Counted from the stretch's first letter, positions 7,794-17,900 are shown. The stretch is 64,000 nt of DNA from JBHIYN01 sp041984235 (GCA_041984235.1 JBHIYN010000015.1:1-64000), one strand, 5' to 3'. A program made the numbers and translations. Notes: generated from the letters alone by a model not told the origin.

Positions 7794-8396
7794 GTGCTGT
7801 CCCTTGAGCAGATCCGTAGCGCGCTGAACGAGCGCGAACACGTGCCGGCCGCGTTCAGGCCGGCGCCCAGCCATGCCGCGGTGGCCATGATCCTCGCCGA
7901 CGGCGTTGCCGGTCTCGACGTGTGCTTCATACGCCGCGCCGAGCGCAAGGGTGATCCGTGGTCGGGCCAGGTCGCCTTCCCAGGCGGTCGCGCGGGTCCG
8001 CACGACGCCAGCGCCGGGGCCGTCGCCGAGCGCGAGACGCGCGAGGAAATCGGCGTTGCCCTGGGCCCGCATCACCGGGTCGGGCCGTTGCCGATCCGGC
8101 CGGACGTGCGTGGCGGGCTGACGCTGTCGCCGTTCGTCTACCACGTTGACCGTGCGCTGCGCGACACTGCGCATGTGTGCATGCCGCACGAGGTCGCCAG
8201 CGTGTTCTGGGTGCCGCTCTCGCACCTGTTCGACGATCGCGCGGTGACCGAGCTGGAGTACCCGCTCGGCGGCAGCGCCTCGCTGTTCCCCGGCATCCGC
8301 TTCGACGATCACGTGATCTGGGGCCTGACCCTGCGCGTGCTGCACAGCTTCGCCGAGGTCATGGAGCGCGAGCTGCCGGCGATGGCGGACGGCTGA
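7794..8396 (+). CDS. Nudix hydrolase, CoA-pyrophosphatase type
   Basis: About 200 residues. The Nudix box lies in the FPGGRAGPHDAS...ERETREEIGV region, with the REtxEExG core intact; the preceding GDPWSGQVAFPGGR segment is characteristic of the NudL/CoA-diphosphatase subfamily, which cleaves CoA or acyl-CoA to 3',5'-ADP and phosphopantetheine derivatives. The GTG at 7794 (just before LSLEQIRSAL) is preferred; an in-frame ATG at 7719 would overlap the divergent thioesterase start. Pairing with a thioesterase gene fits CoA turnover. Subfamily is likely; start is moderately certain. Confidence 0.8.
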   Translation: MLSLEQIRSALNEREHVPAAFRPAPSHAAVAMILADGVAGLDVCFIRRAERKGDPWSGQVAFPGGRAGPHDASAGAVAERETREEIGVALGPHHRVGPLPIRPDVRGGLTLSPFVYHVDRALRDTAHVCMPHEVASVFWVPLSHLFDDRAVTELEYPLGGSASLFPGIRFDDHVIWGLTLRVLHSFAEVMERELPAMADG

Positions 8397-8430
8397 CGCC
8401 GCGCCGCCGGCACGTAGCCGGGTTGCCATC

Positions 8431-9276
8431 TCAGGCCGGGACGTCGCCGGCCAGGGTCACGCGCTGCATCACGCGGCGCTGGCCATGGTAGTCGTTGAGG
8501 GCGTTGTGCTGCGCGGCACGGTTGTCCCAGAAGGCCAGCGAGCCCGCCTCCCAGTGGAAGCGGCAACCGAACTCCTCGCGTTGCTGCACCCGGTACAGGT
8601 GGTCCAGCAGCGGACGGCTTTCCTCGATGGTCATGCCCTCGATGTGCACGGTGTGCGCATTGCTGCAGTAGAGCGCCTTGCGCCCGGTCTCGGGATGGGT
8701 GCGCACCAGCGGGTGCGCGGCGGTGGTGACCACGCTGGCCGCGTCGCGCGGCTTCTCGGTCATGCGGTTGACGCGGGTTACCGCGGCGTCGGGTTTCTCT
8801 GCGCTGTTGACCCCGCGCAGGCCGTCGAGCAGGCGCTGCATGCCGTCCGAGAGCGACTCCCAGGCGAGGTACATGTTGGCGAACAGGGTGTCGCCGCCGA
8901 TCGGCGGTACTTCGACGGCGTAGAGCAGCGAGCCCAGCGGCGGGCGCTCGAGGTAGGCGGTGTCGGTATGCCACAGCCCGCCGAAATTGATCGTCTCGTC
9001 CTCCTTCTTGACCACCTCCACGACTTCCGGGTGGCCGGCCATGCCCTCGACGAACGGATAGTAGCCGATGTCACCGAAACGGCGCGCCAGTGCGACCAGG
9101 CTTGCCGGGTCGAGCTGCTGATCGCGAAAGAACACGACCAGGTGTTCGAGGTAGGCACGACGGATCTCGGCAACGATCGCGTCAGGCAGATCCTGGGACA
9201 GGTCGACGCCACTGATTACGGCGCCGATGGCCGGCGTCACCGGGTCGACGCGGATGTGGGAATAGTGTGTTGTCAT
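8431..9276 (-). CDS. TauD/TfdA family Fe(II)/2-oxoglutarate dioxygenase
   Basis: A 281-residue enzyme of the TauD/TfdA family. The iron ligands are His103 and Asp105 (LWHTDT) and the distal histidine near 257 (RAAQHNA), followed by the 2-oxoglutarate-binding arginine region (YHGQRRVMQRVT). Family members hydroxylate substrates such as taurine, sulfate esters or phenoxyacetates, releasing succinate and CO2. It lies 20 bases downstream of a luciferase-like monooxygenase gene on the same strand, so the two oxygenases are probably co-transcribed. No sulfonate transporter is adjacent, so a TauD name is not justified. Confidence 0.9.
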   Translation of the reverse strand: MTTHYSHIRVDPVTPAIGAVISGVDLSQDLPDAIVAEIRRAYLEHLVVFFRDQQLDPASLVALARRFGDIGYYPFVEGMAGHPEVVEVVKKEDETINFGGLWHTDTAYLERPPLGSLLYAVEVPPIGGDTLFANMYLAWESLSDGMQRLLDGLRGVNSAEKPDAAVTRVNRMTEKPRDAASVVTTAAHPLVRTHPETGRKALYCSNAHTVHIEGMTIEESRPLLDHLYRVQQREEFGCRFHWEAGSLAFWDNRAAQHNALNDYHGQRRVMQRVTLAGDVPA

Positions 9277-9296
9277 CGGGGTATTTTACTTCGCAA

Positions 9297-10133
9297 TCAG
9301 CCGAGCGCCGCACGCACCCCGCCGTCGACCTGTGCGACGACCTCGGCGTACTGCGCCGGTGAGTCGTAGCCCTGCGTGTGTACGAGGTGAGTGACGCCGG
9401 CGTCGCGATAGGCGCCGGCGAGGTCGGCGGCAGCGGCCGCATCGTCCAGTGGCAGCGTCTTCATCGCGACCACCGCCATCGCGCCGCGCCCGGCGTCCGC
9501 CGCCTGCGCCTGCAACGAGGCGATCGCCGGCCGCAGCTCGTCCGGCGACAGCCCGACCGGCATCCAGCCATCGCCGTACTTCACCGCGCGTGGAATCGCC
9601 ACCTCGGCCTTGCCGCCGACGTAGATGGGCGGCAGCGGCAATGCCGGTTCGAGGACGAAGGGCTGGCCGTTGGCCTCGATCACCGGATCGCGGGCGCTGG
9701 CATGCAGGAAGGCCAGGGTTTCGTCGGTGATGCGCCCGCGCCGTGAGCGCGGCACGCCGAGAGCGCGGAATTCCTCGTCCAGGTAGCCCGGTCCGATACC
9801 GAGCAGCATACGATTGCCGGACAGCACCTGGGCGCTGGCGATCAGCTTGTTGGTCAGCAGCGGCGGCCGGTAGGGCAGGATCAGCACCGCGGTGCCGAAG
9901 CGGATGCGCGACGTGGCGGCGGCGAGGAAGCTCGCGAAGGCCAGCGGATCGACGATCGCGCCCATGTCGTCCGGGATGCCGTACTGGTTGTCGGCGATGG
10001 TCGGTGGCAGGCCGATGTGATCGTTGAACCAGATCGCGTCCAGGGTCGACCGATCGGCCGCCTCGGCGCAGCTACGCAGGAAGTCGGGCGTCGCGCCCGG
10101 GCCCCAGTTGCGGATGTTCATGCCCAGTTCCAT
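9297..10133 (-). CDS. LLM class (F420/flavin-dependent) oxidoreductase, TIGR03619-like
   Basis: A 278-residue luciferase-like (bacterial luciferase superfamily) TIM-barrel enzyme. Recognisable blocks are the start MELGMNIRNWGP, FNDHIGLPP, a FGTAVLILPYRPP strand, LSGNRMLLGIGPGYLDEEF and the C-terminal PPIYVGGKAEVA. The spacing resembles actinobacterial F420-dependent oxidoreductases of the TIGR03619 group, but flavin use cannot be excluded. The ATG at 10133 is preceded by AGGAG. It is the promoter-proximal gene of a pair with the TauD-type dioxygenase and diverges from DAHP synthase. It is one of five LLM genes in this window. Confidence 0.85.
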   Translation of the reverse strand: MELGMNIRNWGPGATPDFLRSCAEAADRSTLDAIWFNDHIGLPPTIADNQYGIPDDMGAIVDPLAFASFLAAATSRIRFGTAVLILPYRPPLLTNKLIASAQVLSGNRMLLGIGPGYLDEEFRALGVPRSRRGRITDETLAFLHASARDPVIEANGQPFVLEPALPLPPIYVGGKAEVAIPRAVKYGDGWMPVGLSPDELRPAIASLQAQAADAGRGAMAVVAMKTLPLDDAAAAADLAGAYRDAGVTHLVHTQGYDSPAQYAEVVAQVDGGVRAALG

Positions 10134-10172
10134 GCGCTGTGCTCCTGTGTCAGTGGGTGAATGCCGATCGGG

Positions 10173-10178
10173 TATGAT
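10173..10178 (+). promoter_or_regulatory. Possible sigma-70 -10 element for the DAHP synthase gene
   Basis: TATGAT lies in the 168-bp divergent gap between the LLM gene and DAHP synthase, about 120 bases ahead of the GTG start. No good TTGACA-like hexamer stands 17 bases upstream, so this is a weak call resting on the -10 hexamer and its position. Confidence 0.3.
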
Positions 10179-10301
10179 GCGGCGCCCGATTCTGCCATAC
10201 CCGGCCGCGGCGCGGTCTGGAGCCAGCATGTCCGCACATCCACGCGCGCCTGTGCGCGCCCTGCAGCAACCAGCGCCTTGCCAGCGCCGGTCCGCGCCGG
10301 C

Positions 10302-11366
10302 GTGAGCGACGCGACGCATGACGGCGCGCCGCCGCGCCTGGAAGATCTCAACGTCACCGCGCTGTCGCCGTTGCCGGCGCCGCTGACCCTGCACCGTGAG
10401 CAGCCGCTGAACGATGCGGCCGCGGCCGGCATTCGCGCCGCGCGCGCGGCGGTGGCCGATGTCATCGAGGGGCGCGATCCGCGCCTGCTGGTGGTGGTCG
10501 GACCCTGTTCCATCCATGACCTGGCCGCGGCGCGCGATTACCTCGCACGCCTGGTGGAGCTGGCCGGGACCCTGTCCGAGCGGCTGCTGATCCTGATGCG
10601 GGTGTACTTCGAGAAGCCGCGCACCACGGTCGGCTGGAAGGGCCTCGTCAACGATCCGCATCTCGACGACAGCTTCGACATCGCCACCGGCCTGCGCCGC
10701 GCGCGCGGGTTGTTGCTCGACCTCGCCGCGGCGGGTATGCCGGCCGCGACCGAGGCGCTGGATCCGATCGTGCCGCAGTACCTGGGCGATCTCGTGAGCT
10801 GGTATGCGATCGGCGCGCGCACCACCGAATCGCAGACCCACCGCGAGATGGCCAGCGGGCTATCGGCGCCGTGCGGTTTCAAGAACGGCACCGATGGCGC
10901 CATCGACGTCGCCGTGCAGGCGATGCAGTCGGCGGCTGCGCCGCATCATTTCCTCGGCATCGATCTCAACGGCCGCAGCGCGGTGGTGCGCACGCGCGGC
11001 AACGCCTGCAGCCACGTCATCCTGCGTGGCGGGCGCGTGCCCAACTATGATGCCGCGAGCATTGCCGCTTGCCGTACACGGCTCGCGGCGGCCGGCCTGC
11101 GGCAGGCGCTGATGATCGACTGCAGCCACGGCAACTCGAACAAGGATCCCGCGCGCCAGGCGGAGGTCGCGCGCAGCGTCGCGGCGGCGCGTGCCGCCGG
11201 CGACCGCAGCCTGATCGGGCTGATGCTGGAGAGCAATCTCGAATGGGGCCGCCAGGACCTCAGTCCCGGCGGGCACGGCCTGCGTTACGGCGTGTCGGTG
11301 ACCGACGCCTGTATCGACTGGCCGACCACCGCGGCGCTGCTCGGCGAGCTCGCCGAGCGCGCCTGA
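10302..11366 (+). CDS. 3-deoxy-7-phosphoheptulonate synthase, class I
   Basis: A 354-residue class I (AroG/AroF/AroH type) DAHP synthase, the first shikimate-pathway enzyme, condensing phosphoenolpyruvate and erythrose 4-phosphate. Signatures include VVGPCSIHD (65-73, metal-binding Cys), RVYFEKPRTTVGWKGL (100-115), IGARTTESQ and GFKNGTDG, plus a DCSHGNSNKD metal-binding segment. The GTG at 10302 gives the normal family length; the frame is open 47 codons further up but that extension is not family-like. AroG-type enzymes are feedback inhibited by an aromatic amino acid; I cannot tell which one. It is a housekeeping gene set among catabolic genes. Confidence 0.93.
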   Translation: MSDATHDGAPPRLEDLNVTALSPLPAPLTLHREQPLNDAAAAGIRAARAAVADVIEGRDPRLLVVVGPCSIHDLAAARDYLARLVELAGTLSERLLILMRVYFEKPRTTVGWKGLVNDPHLDDSFDIATGLRRARGLLLDLAAAGMPAATEALDPIVPQYLGDLVSWYAIGARTTESQTHREMASGLSAPCGFKNGTDGAIDVAVQAMQSAAAPHHFLGIDLNGRSAVVRTRGNACSHVILRGGRVPNYDAASIAACRTRLAAAGLRQALMIDCSHGNSNKDPARQAEVARSVAAARAAGDRSLIGLMLESNLEWGRQDLSPGGHGLRYGVSVTDACIDWPTTAALLGELAERA

Positions 11367-11376
11367 GCCGGCGGCG

Positions 11377-12933
11377 CTAGTTGACCTGGCGGTCCTTGCC
11401 TTCCCAGAACGGCTTGCGGAGCTCGGTCTTGAGCACCTTGCCGGCGCCCGACAGCGGCAGCGGCTCGTCGCGGAAGCTGACCGAGCGCGGGCATTTGTAA
11501 TCGGCGATGAGCGCCCGGCAGTGCGCCATCAGCGCGGCGGGATCGGGTGACGCACCGTCGCGCGGCACGACCACCGCGTGCACGCGTTCGCCCCACTTGT
11601 CGTCGGGAATACCGATGACCGCGACCTGCGCCACGTCGGGGTGCTGGTAGAGGGCGTTCTCGACCTCGGTCGAGTAGACGTTTTCGCCGCCCGAGATGAT
11701 CATGTCCTTGAGCCGGTCGCTGATAAAGATGAAGCCCTCAGCATCCATGTAGGCGGCATCGCCGGTGTGCAGCCAGCCGCCGCGCAGGGTTTCGGCGGTG
11801 AGATCCTCGCGTCCCCAGTAACCCTTCATGATGTTGGGCCCGCGCGCGACGATCTCGCCGACCGTGCCGCGCGGCACCTCGACGTCGTTGTCGTCGACGA
11901 TACGCAGCTCGGTCGCCGGGCAGGCGCGGCCGGCCGAACGCAGGCGCCCGGCGAGCGGGCCGTCGGTGACGTGGTAGCGCGAGTCCAGCGCCGTCAGCAG
12001 CGGCGCCGACTCGGTCTGGCCGTAGAGCTGGTAGGCGCGCACCCAGGAAAGCTTCCTGATGAGGTCGTGCGCGACCGCTTCCGGCATCGGCGAGGCGCCG
12101 TAGTAGAGCCGCTCCAGCTTGTCGAGGTCGTAGTCGCCGAAGCCCGGCTGCTCGAGCAGCATCTGGATCATGGTCGGCACCAGGATGATGTCGGTCACCG
12201 CATGGTCCTGCAGCGCCTGTGCGCAGGCCGCCGGCTCGAAGCGCGGGATGAAGATGTGCCGTCCGCCGAGGTGGGTGACCAGGTAGATGTAGAGCGCGTC
12301 GGCGATGTGGAACATGGGTGCCGCGTGCAGGTAGACCGAGTCCGGCGTCATGTCGATCAGGGCCGCGAACTGCAGCGTGTTGGCGACGTGGTTGGTGTGG
12401 GTCAGCATGACGCCCTTGGAACGCCCGGTGGTGCCGCCGGTGTAGAAGATGCCGGAGATGTCATCCGGTGCACGCACCTGCTCCTCCAGCGCGGTGGAGG
12501 CCGTGACCAGCCCTTCCAGCGTGGCGTCCTGGCCTTCCAGGTCGTCATCGACGCAGATGATCGTGAGCGGGTGTTCGGTCTGCTCGCGCAGTGCCGGCAC
12601 CAGCGACCAGAAGTGACGGTCGACGAACAGCACGCGGGTGCCGGAGTCGTTCAGGGAAAACGCGATCTCCGCGGCCGACCAGCGGTAGTTGACCGGCACG
12701 ATCACGCCGCCCGCCCACGGCGCCGCGTAGACCACTTCCAGGTAGCGGTCGGAGTTCAGCGCGATGATGCCGACGCGATCGCCTTCGCCGAGTCCGAGCT
12801 CGCGCAGGCCGCCGGCCAGGCGCGCGATCCGATCGACCAGCTCGGCCCAGGTCTTGCGGCGGTCGCCGTCGACGGTGGCGACGGCATTCGGGATCTGTTG
12901 CAGGTTTCGTTGCAGGGGCTGGGTTACACGCAT
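11377..12933 (-). CDS. AMP-forming long-chain or aryl acyl-CoA synthetase
   Basis: A 518-residue adenylate-forming enzyme. P-loop YTGGTTGRSKG is at 164-174, adenine motif YGQTES, hinge FISDRLKDMIISGGENVYSTEVE, catalytic lysine near 499 (GAGK). It activates a carboxylic acid to acyl-CoA; it resembles FadD3/FadD13-like and other secondary-substrate ligases. The ATG at 12933 gives the usual length, while the frame stays open for another 640 codons upstream, which overlaps the next gene in a different frame and is not coding. It follows a nitronate monooxygenase gene by 50 bases on the same strand. It is clearly not a recent copy of the ligase at 5483-7033. Confidence 0.9.
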   Translation of the reverse strand: MRVTQPLQRNLQQIPNAVATVDGDRRKTWAELVDRIARLAGGLRELGLGEGDRVGIIALNSDRYLEVVYAAPWAGGVIVPVNYRWSAAEIAFSLNDSGTRVLFVDRHFWSLVPALREQTEHPLTIICVDDDLEGQDATLEGLVTASTALEEQVRAPDDISGIFYTGGTTGRSKGVMLTHTNHVANTLQFAALIDMTPDSVYLHAAPMFHIADALYIYLVTHLGGRHIFIPRFEPAACAQALQDHAVTDIILVPTMIQMLLEQPGFGDYDLDKLERLYYGASPMPEAVAHDLIRKLSWVRAYQLYGQTESAPLLTALDSRYHVTDGPLAGRLRSAGRACPATELRIVDDNDVEVPRGTVGEIVARGPNIMKGYWGREDLTAETLRGGWLHTGDAAYMDAEGFIFISDRLKDMIISGGENVYSTEVENALYQHPDVAQVAVIGIPDDKWGERVHAVVVPRDGASPDPAALMAHCRALIADYKCPRSVSFRDEPLPLSGAGKVLKTELRKPFWEGKDRQVN

Positions 12934-12983
12934 GGCGAGGTTTCGATGGTTGCAGGGGGACAGGGGACGGCGGCGCGGCGCGA

Positions 12984-13964
12984 TCAGGCCGCGGCGCGGC
13001 GCAGCTCGTCCATCAGGCGCGCCATGATAGCCGCAGCCGGCTCGATGGTGGCGATGCGCTCGACCGATTCGCCGGCGTACAGCGGCACGGCTTCGAGGTC
13101 GCCTTCGAAGCCCTCGCCGGGCGGGAATACCGTGTAGCGGGGCAGGACGACGCCGTCGGGGCCGCCGAAGCGCCCGATCTCCTCGCCTTCTCCGGGACGC
13201 GCGCCGGGCGCCGGGCATCCGGCCGCTTCCCACGCATCGTAGGTGCGGTTGCGGATGACGCGATGATTGGCGTTCGGCCAGCCAATGTCGAACAGGTCGG
13301 TGAGGACCGTGTCGGCGGCGCGTGCGGTGAGCAGGCGCTCCTTGTACGGGGGCAGGGCGCGTGACTCCGTGCTGGCCAGGAAACGCGTGCCGACCGACAC
13401 CGCGCGCGCGCCGGTGGCGAGGGCGCCCTCGATGTCGCCGCCGGTCGCCATGCCGCCGGCCGCGATCACCGGCAGGCGGCCGGCCACGCGCAGGGTCTCG
13501 GCCAGGGTCTCGGCCAGCGGCGCGGTCGCCTTGACGTGGCCGCCGGCCTCGGTGCCCTGGATCATGAGGGCATCGACACCGGCATCGGCCGCGGCCTGCG
13601 CGTCGGCCGCGTTGCCGCCCTGGGCGACGACCAGCATGCCGCGACGGTGGGCGTCGGCGACGTAGGGCTGGACGTCGCCCCAGAACAGGACCAGCACTTC
13701 GACCCGCGCATCGAAGCAGGCTTCGACGTCGCGCCCGTCGGACATCGGCAGGATGATGTTGGCGCCCAGCGGCCGCGAGGTCAGCGCGCGCGCGTCGGCT
13801 ACCAGTTGCGCAATGCCCTCCGGCGGCATCGCGCCGGCGCCGAGCACGCCAAGGCCGCCGGCCTCGGCGACGGCCGCCGCCAGCCCGGCCCCGGCCAGCC
13901 CGCCGCCCATGCCGGCGTTCCAGATCGGGCAACGGATGTTGAGGCGGTCGATGAGGTCGGCCAT
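12984..13964 (-). CDS. Nitronate monooxygenase family protein (2-nitropropane dioxygenase-like)
   Basis: A 326-residue FMN-dependent TIM-barrel protein. It starts with the family phosphate/FMN segment CPIWNAGMGG, has a GTEAGGH motif with His143 (the catalytic or FMN-site histidine of class I enzymes) and ends with a VSVGTRFLASTES segment. Nitronate monooxygenases oxidise alkyl nitronates, but many homologues act as enoyl-ACP-reductase-like or unknown flavoproteins. It is promoter-proximal to an acyl-CoA synthetase gene, a common pairing in actinobacterial and proteobacterial lipid catabolism. A second, shorter homologue lies at 20417-21385. Confidence 0.85.
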   Translation of the reverse strand: MADLIDRLNIRCPIWNAGMGGGLAGAGLAAAVAEAGGLGVLGAGAMPPEGIAQLVADARALTSRPLGANIILPMSDGRDVEACFDARVEVLVLFWGDVQPYVADAHRRGMLVVAQGGNAADAQAAADAGVDALMIQGTEAGGHVKATAPLAETLAETLRVAGRLPVIAAGGMATGGDIEGALATGARAVSVGTRFLASTESRALPPYKERLLTARAADTVLTDLFDIGWPNANHRVIRNRTYDAWEAAGCPAPGARPGEGEEIGRFGGPDGVVLPRYTVFPPGEGFEGDLEAVPLYAGESVERIATIEPAAAIMARLMDELRRAAA

Positions 13965-14010
13965 GGCGGGATCTCCGTCCGGGGCGAGGGGTGGGGGAGC
14001 CCCGGAATCT

Positions 14011-14035
14011 ATTGAATGGCGCGCGCCATTGCAAT
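14011..14035. promoter_or_regulatory. Palindromic operator candidate between divergent genes
   Basis: A perfect 16-bp palindrome AATGGCGCGCGCCATT occupies 14015-14030 and is flanked by ATTG on the left and GCAAT on the right, making a near-symmetric 25-bp site. It lies midway in the 142-bp gap between the nitronate monooxygenase (start 13964) and the hydrolase (start 14107). Its size and symmetry suit a TetR- or MarR-type dimer, but no such regulator is next to it. Confidence 0.5.
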
Positions 14036-14106
14036 CCGCGCCCCGCTGTACCGCAGCGCCCGCGGCGGTTAACGTGCACGCCGGCAGCGACGCGGAGGCG
14101 CCGGCA

Positions 14107-14928
14107 ATGGCGACGGTCACGGTCAATGGCATCCAGATGGCGGTTGGCGGGCAGGGCAGCGGCCCGGCGGTCCTGCTGCTGCACGGCTTTCCGGACTCGG
14201 GCGCGGTGTGGCGCCACCAGGCGCTGGCGCTGGCGGCGGCGGGCTGGCGCACGGTGGTGCCGGACCTGCGCGGCTTCGGCGCCTCCGGCCGTCCGCCGGC
14301 GCGCGAGGACTACCGCATCGAGGTCCTGCTCGGTGACGTCCTCGGGCTGCTCGACGTTCTCGGGCTGGAGCGCGTGCACGTGGTGTGTCACGACTGGGGC
14401 GCCTCGCTGGGCTGGCTGCTGGCAGGCCTGCATGCCGCGCGCGTGGCGAGCCTGGCGGCACTCTCGGTGGGTCACCCGCAGAGCTTCTACGGCGGCGGCC
14501 TGGCCCAGCGCGAGAAGTCCTGGTACATGCTGCTGTTCCAGTTCGAAGAGGTCGCCGAGCGCGTGCTGCAGGCCGACGACTGGGCGCTGTTCCGTGATTT
14601 CGTGCGGCATCATGACGAGTGCGAGCGCTGGATCGCCGATCTCGCGCGCCCCGGAGCGCTGCGCGCGGCGCTCAACTGGTATCGCGCCAACACGCACCCC
14701 GCGCAGACCTTCCGCCCGCTGGCCTTTCCGCGCGTGTCGGTGCCGGTGCTCGGCCTGTGGGGTGCCGGCGATCCCTACCTGACCGAGGCCCAGATGGCCG
14801 GCTCGGTGGCGGCGCTGGATGGTCCCTGGCGCTATCGCCGTATCGAAGGCGCCGGGCACTGGCTGCAGCTCGATCGGCCCGACGCCGTCAATGCCGAGCT
14901 GCTCGACTTCCTGGGGGTGCCGGGCTGA
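14107..14928 (+). CDS. Alpha/beta hydrolase, epoxide hydrolase-like
   Basis: A 273-residue alpha/beta hydrolase. The nucleophile elbow reads VCHDWGAS with Asp96 in the nucleophile position, as in soluble epoxide hydrolases and haloalkane dehalogenases, not a serine esterase. HGFPDSGAVWRHQ (26-38) is the oxyanion segment. The cap domain holds the SWYMLLFQFE block, and the C-terminal EGAGHWLQLDRP supplies the histidine. It likely opens an epoxide to a diol through an aspartyl ester. It is divergent from the nitronate monooxygenase across a palindromic site. A paralogue with the same architecture is at 53595-54422. Substrate unknown. Confidence 0.87.
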   Translation: MATVTVNGIQMAVGGQGSGPAVLLLHGFPDSGAVWRHQALALAAAGWRTVVPDLRGFGASGRPPAREDYRIEVLLGDVLGLLDVLGLERVHVVCHDWGASLGWLLAGLHAARVASLAALSVGHPQSFYGGGLAQREKSWYMLLFQFEEVAERVLQADDWALFRDFVRHHDECERWIADLARPGALRAALNWYRANTHPAQTFRPLAFPRVSVPVLGLWGAGDPYLTEAQMAGSVAALDGPWRYRRIEGAGHWLQLDRPDAVNAELLDFLGVPG

Positions 14929-14944
14929 GCGCCGGCGGTGCGGC

Positions 14945-17900
14945 TCACAGGCCGGGACGGCTGGCGCAGAAGCGCAGGAACTCGGACTCGGGCGAGGGCG
15001 GCAGGAACAGGTAGCCCTGGTAGCCGTTGCAGCGCAGGCGGGAGAGGAAGTTGTACTGCTCCTGGGACTCCACGCCCTCGGCGATGGTCTCCAGGCGCAG
15101 GTGCTGGCTCATCGCGACGATGGTCTGGCAGATGACCTCGTCGTTCTGGTCACGGCCGATGTCGGCGATGAAGGAGCGATCGATCTTGAGCTGGTCGATG
15201 GGCAGGCGCTTGAGGTAGGACAGCGACGAGTAGCCGATACCGAAGTCGTCGATCGCGAAGCGAATGCCGACCCGGCGCAGGCGTTCCATGATCGCGATGG
15301 TCGCCTCGACGTCCTCGATCACCGTGCTCTCGGTGATCTCGAACACCACCCGGTGCGGCGGGATACGGTGCAGCACCAGCAGCCGTTCGACGTCGCCGAC
15401 GAAGTCCTCCGCGCGAAACTGGCGCGAGCTGACGTTGATGGCCAGGTCGCCGCTGTCGATACCGGCATCGGTCCACGCCTTGAGCCGGTCGAAGGCGGCA
15501 TCGAGAATCCAGCGGCCGATGTCGACGATGAGGCCGCGTTCCTCGGCTACGGGGATGAACTTGCCCGGCGGGATCGAGCCGTGCTCCGGGTGGTGCCAGC
15601 GCAGCAGGACCTCGGCGCCGGTGACGTCGCCGGCGCGATCCACCTGTGGCTGGAAGTAGAGCTCGAATTCCTCGCGCACCAGCGCCTTGCGCAGGTCGGC
15701 CTCGATACGCAGGCGCTGCTGGGCGGCTTCTTCCATCTCGCGTCGGAAAAAGCGGGTCACGTTGCGACCGTCGGCCTTGCCGCTGTACATCGCGGTATCG
15801 GCCTCCTTGAGCACGTCGTCGACGCTCTTGTCGTGCTCCGGAAACAGCGTGATGCCGATGGTCGGCGTGATATGGAACTGGTGGTGCTCGAACTGGAACG
15901 GCTGTCCCAGGGTCTCGTGAATCTTGTCGGCGACCAGGCGCGCCTGCTGCGCACAGGATTCCAGCTCACTGGCGATCTCGGGCAGCAGCACGACGAACTC
16001 GTCACCACCGAGGCGCGCGACCATGTCCTCCTGGCGGGTCACGTTGCGCAGGCGGTCGGCGACGGCCTGCAGCAGGGCGTCACCGATCGAGTGCCCCAGG
16101 GTGTCGTTGATATGCTTGAACTGGTCGAGGTCGATGAACAGCAGCGCGCCCTTGCGGCGGTGGCGGGAGGCCGCGGCGAGGCAGGCCTCCAGGCGCTCGG
16201 AAAAGTAGCGGCGGTTGGGCAGATCAGTGAGCACATCGAAGCGTGCCAGGTGCTGCGCGGCCTGCTCCGCCTGCTTGCGTACGGTGATGTCGTGCAGCGC
16301 GCCGAGAACGCCGATGGTGTGGCCATGGGCGTCCCGCATGGGCACCTTGATGAGGTCGACCCAGCGCGTTTCGCCACCGGGCCGGGCGAGCTCGGTCTCG
16401 ATGTTCATGTGTTCGATTTCACCGCCGAGCAGGCGCAGGTCGTCGCTGCGGTAAGGAGCGGCGTCGCTGCTCCACCACAGCTCCTCGTCACCACGCCCGA
16501 CCAGGACCTCGGGCGCGCTGACCCCGGCGAGATCGGCAAACTGCTGGTTGCAGCCGCGGTAGCGGAAATCGCGGTCCTGCCAGAATATGGCCTGCGGCAC
16601 GGTGTCGATCACGAGTTGCAGAAACTGCTGCGAGTTCTCCAGCTCGCTCTGCGCGCGCTTGAGATCGGTGATGTCGGTTACCGTGCCTAGCATGCGCGTG
16701 ACCCGGCCGTCGGTGGCACGGCTCATGGCATGGCCGCGCGTCAGCATCCAGCGCCAGCTGCCGTCCAGGGCGCGGATGCGGCCCTCGTACTCGTACGGCG
16801 CGCGCCCGGCGAAGCAGTTGCGCAACGCGGCGCTCTGGCGCGGACGGTCGTCGGGGTGCAGGCGCTTGAACAGCGCCGTGCCGCTGTCCAGCGCGACACT
16901 CTTGAACATCGCGCCGACCAGGTGCATGCGATCGTCGTCGGGGAACCACTCCCACACCGCGACGCCGCTGCCGTCAATGGCGGCATTGAGCCGCTCCTCG
17001 CTGGCGCGCAGCTCGGTGTGGGTGTTCTCGCGTTCGAGCTCGGCGGTGGCGCGCGCGGCAAAGATGTCGATGACCGCTCCGATTGAGGCGGTGTCGTCGA
17101 TCGGGCGCCGGAACAGCAGGACGAACAGGCCGACCGGCTCGCCGTCGGACGATTCGAGACGGCGGCCGGCATACGCTTCGATGCCCCAGTCGCGCAGCAT
17201 GGCGTCGTGCGGAAAAGCCTCGCGTGCGCCGCGTTCGAGGAAGAAGCTGTTGTGGATTGCGGTCCGCGCGCAGGGCGTGCCGGCGGTCTCGTATTCCAGT
17301 CCGCGCAGCGCCGAGTCAGCAGGAAAGCAGGCCGTGACGCGGGCATTGTCGTGCCGCTCGTCGTTGAAGCGCGCCACGTAAGCGTAGGCGGCGCCGGAAA
17401 GCGTGGCCGCGGCCTCGGTGAGGGCGACCAGCAACCGCGAGCGCTCGACGCGGGTGAAGGCGTCGGCGACGGTCTGCATCTGCTGTTCGCGGCTGATGCG
17501 CTCGCTGACGTCGTCGTACATGCCGAGGACGCCGAGCACTTCGCCGTCCGGCGCCCGGATCGGCACCTTGGTCGTCTCGGCCCAGAATGCTTCGCCACGG
17601 ACCGGTTTGAAGCGCCGCTTGGCGACGTGCTTCTCGGCGCCGTCGTCGAGCAGGCGGCGGTCGTCATCGAAGGCCGCGTCCATGGTTTCGGGCCAGGCGA
17701 TGTCGGCGGCGTCGCGCCCGACCAACTCCTCCGGATCGTCGACCCCCGCGTCGCGGGCGAACAGGCGGTTGGCACCGAGATAACGATTCTCGCTATCCTT
17801 CCAGAACACGCGCTGCGGGAAGGCGTCGATCACCGTTTCCAGCAGGCCCCGTGACTCGATCAGGCGCTGCTCGGTGAGCTTGAGTTCGGTGATGTCGACG

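Noticed and set aside
8431..9276. Taurine dioxygenase tauD
   Set aside because: The motifs show the family only; no tauABC transporter is nearby.
12934..14859. Upstream part of the frame open from 11377 to 14859 on the minus strand, as a giant ligase fusion
   Set aside because: The ligase domain is complete from the ATG at 12933; upstream it overlaps the nitronate monooxygenase in another frame and shows no domain.
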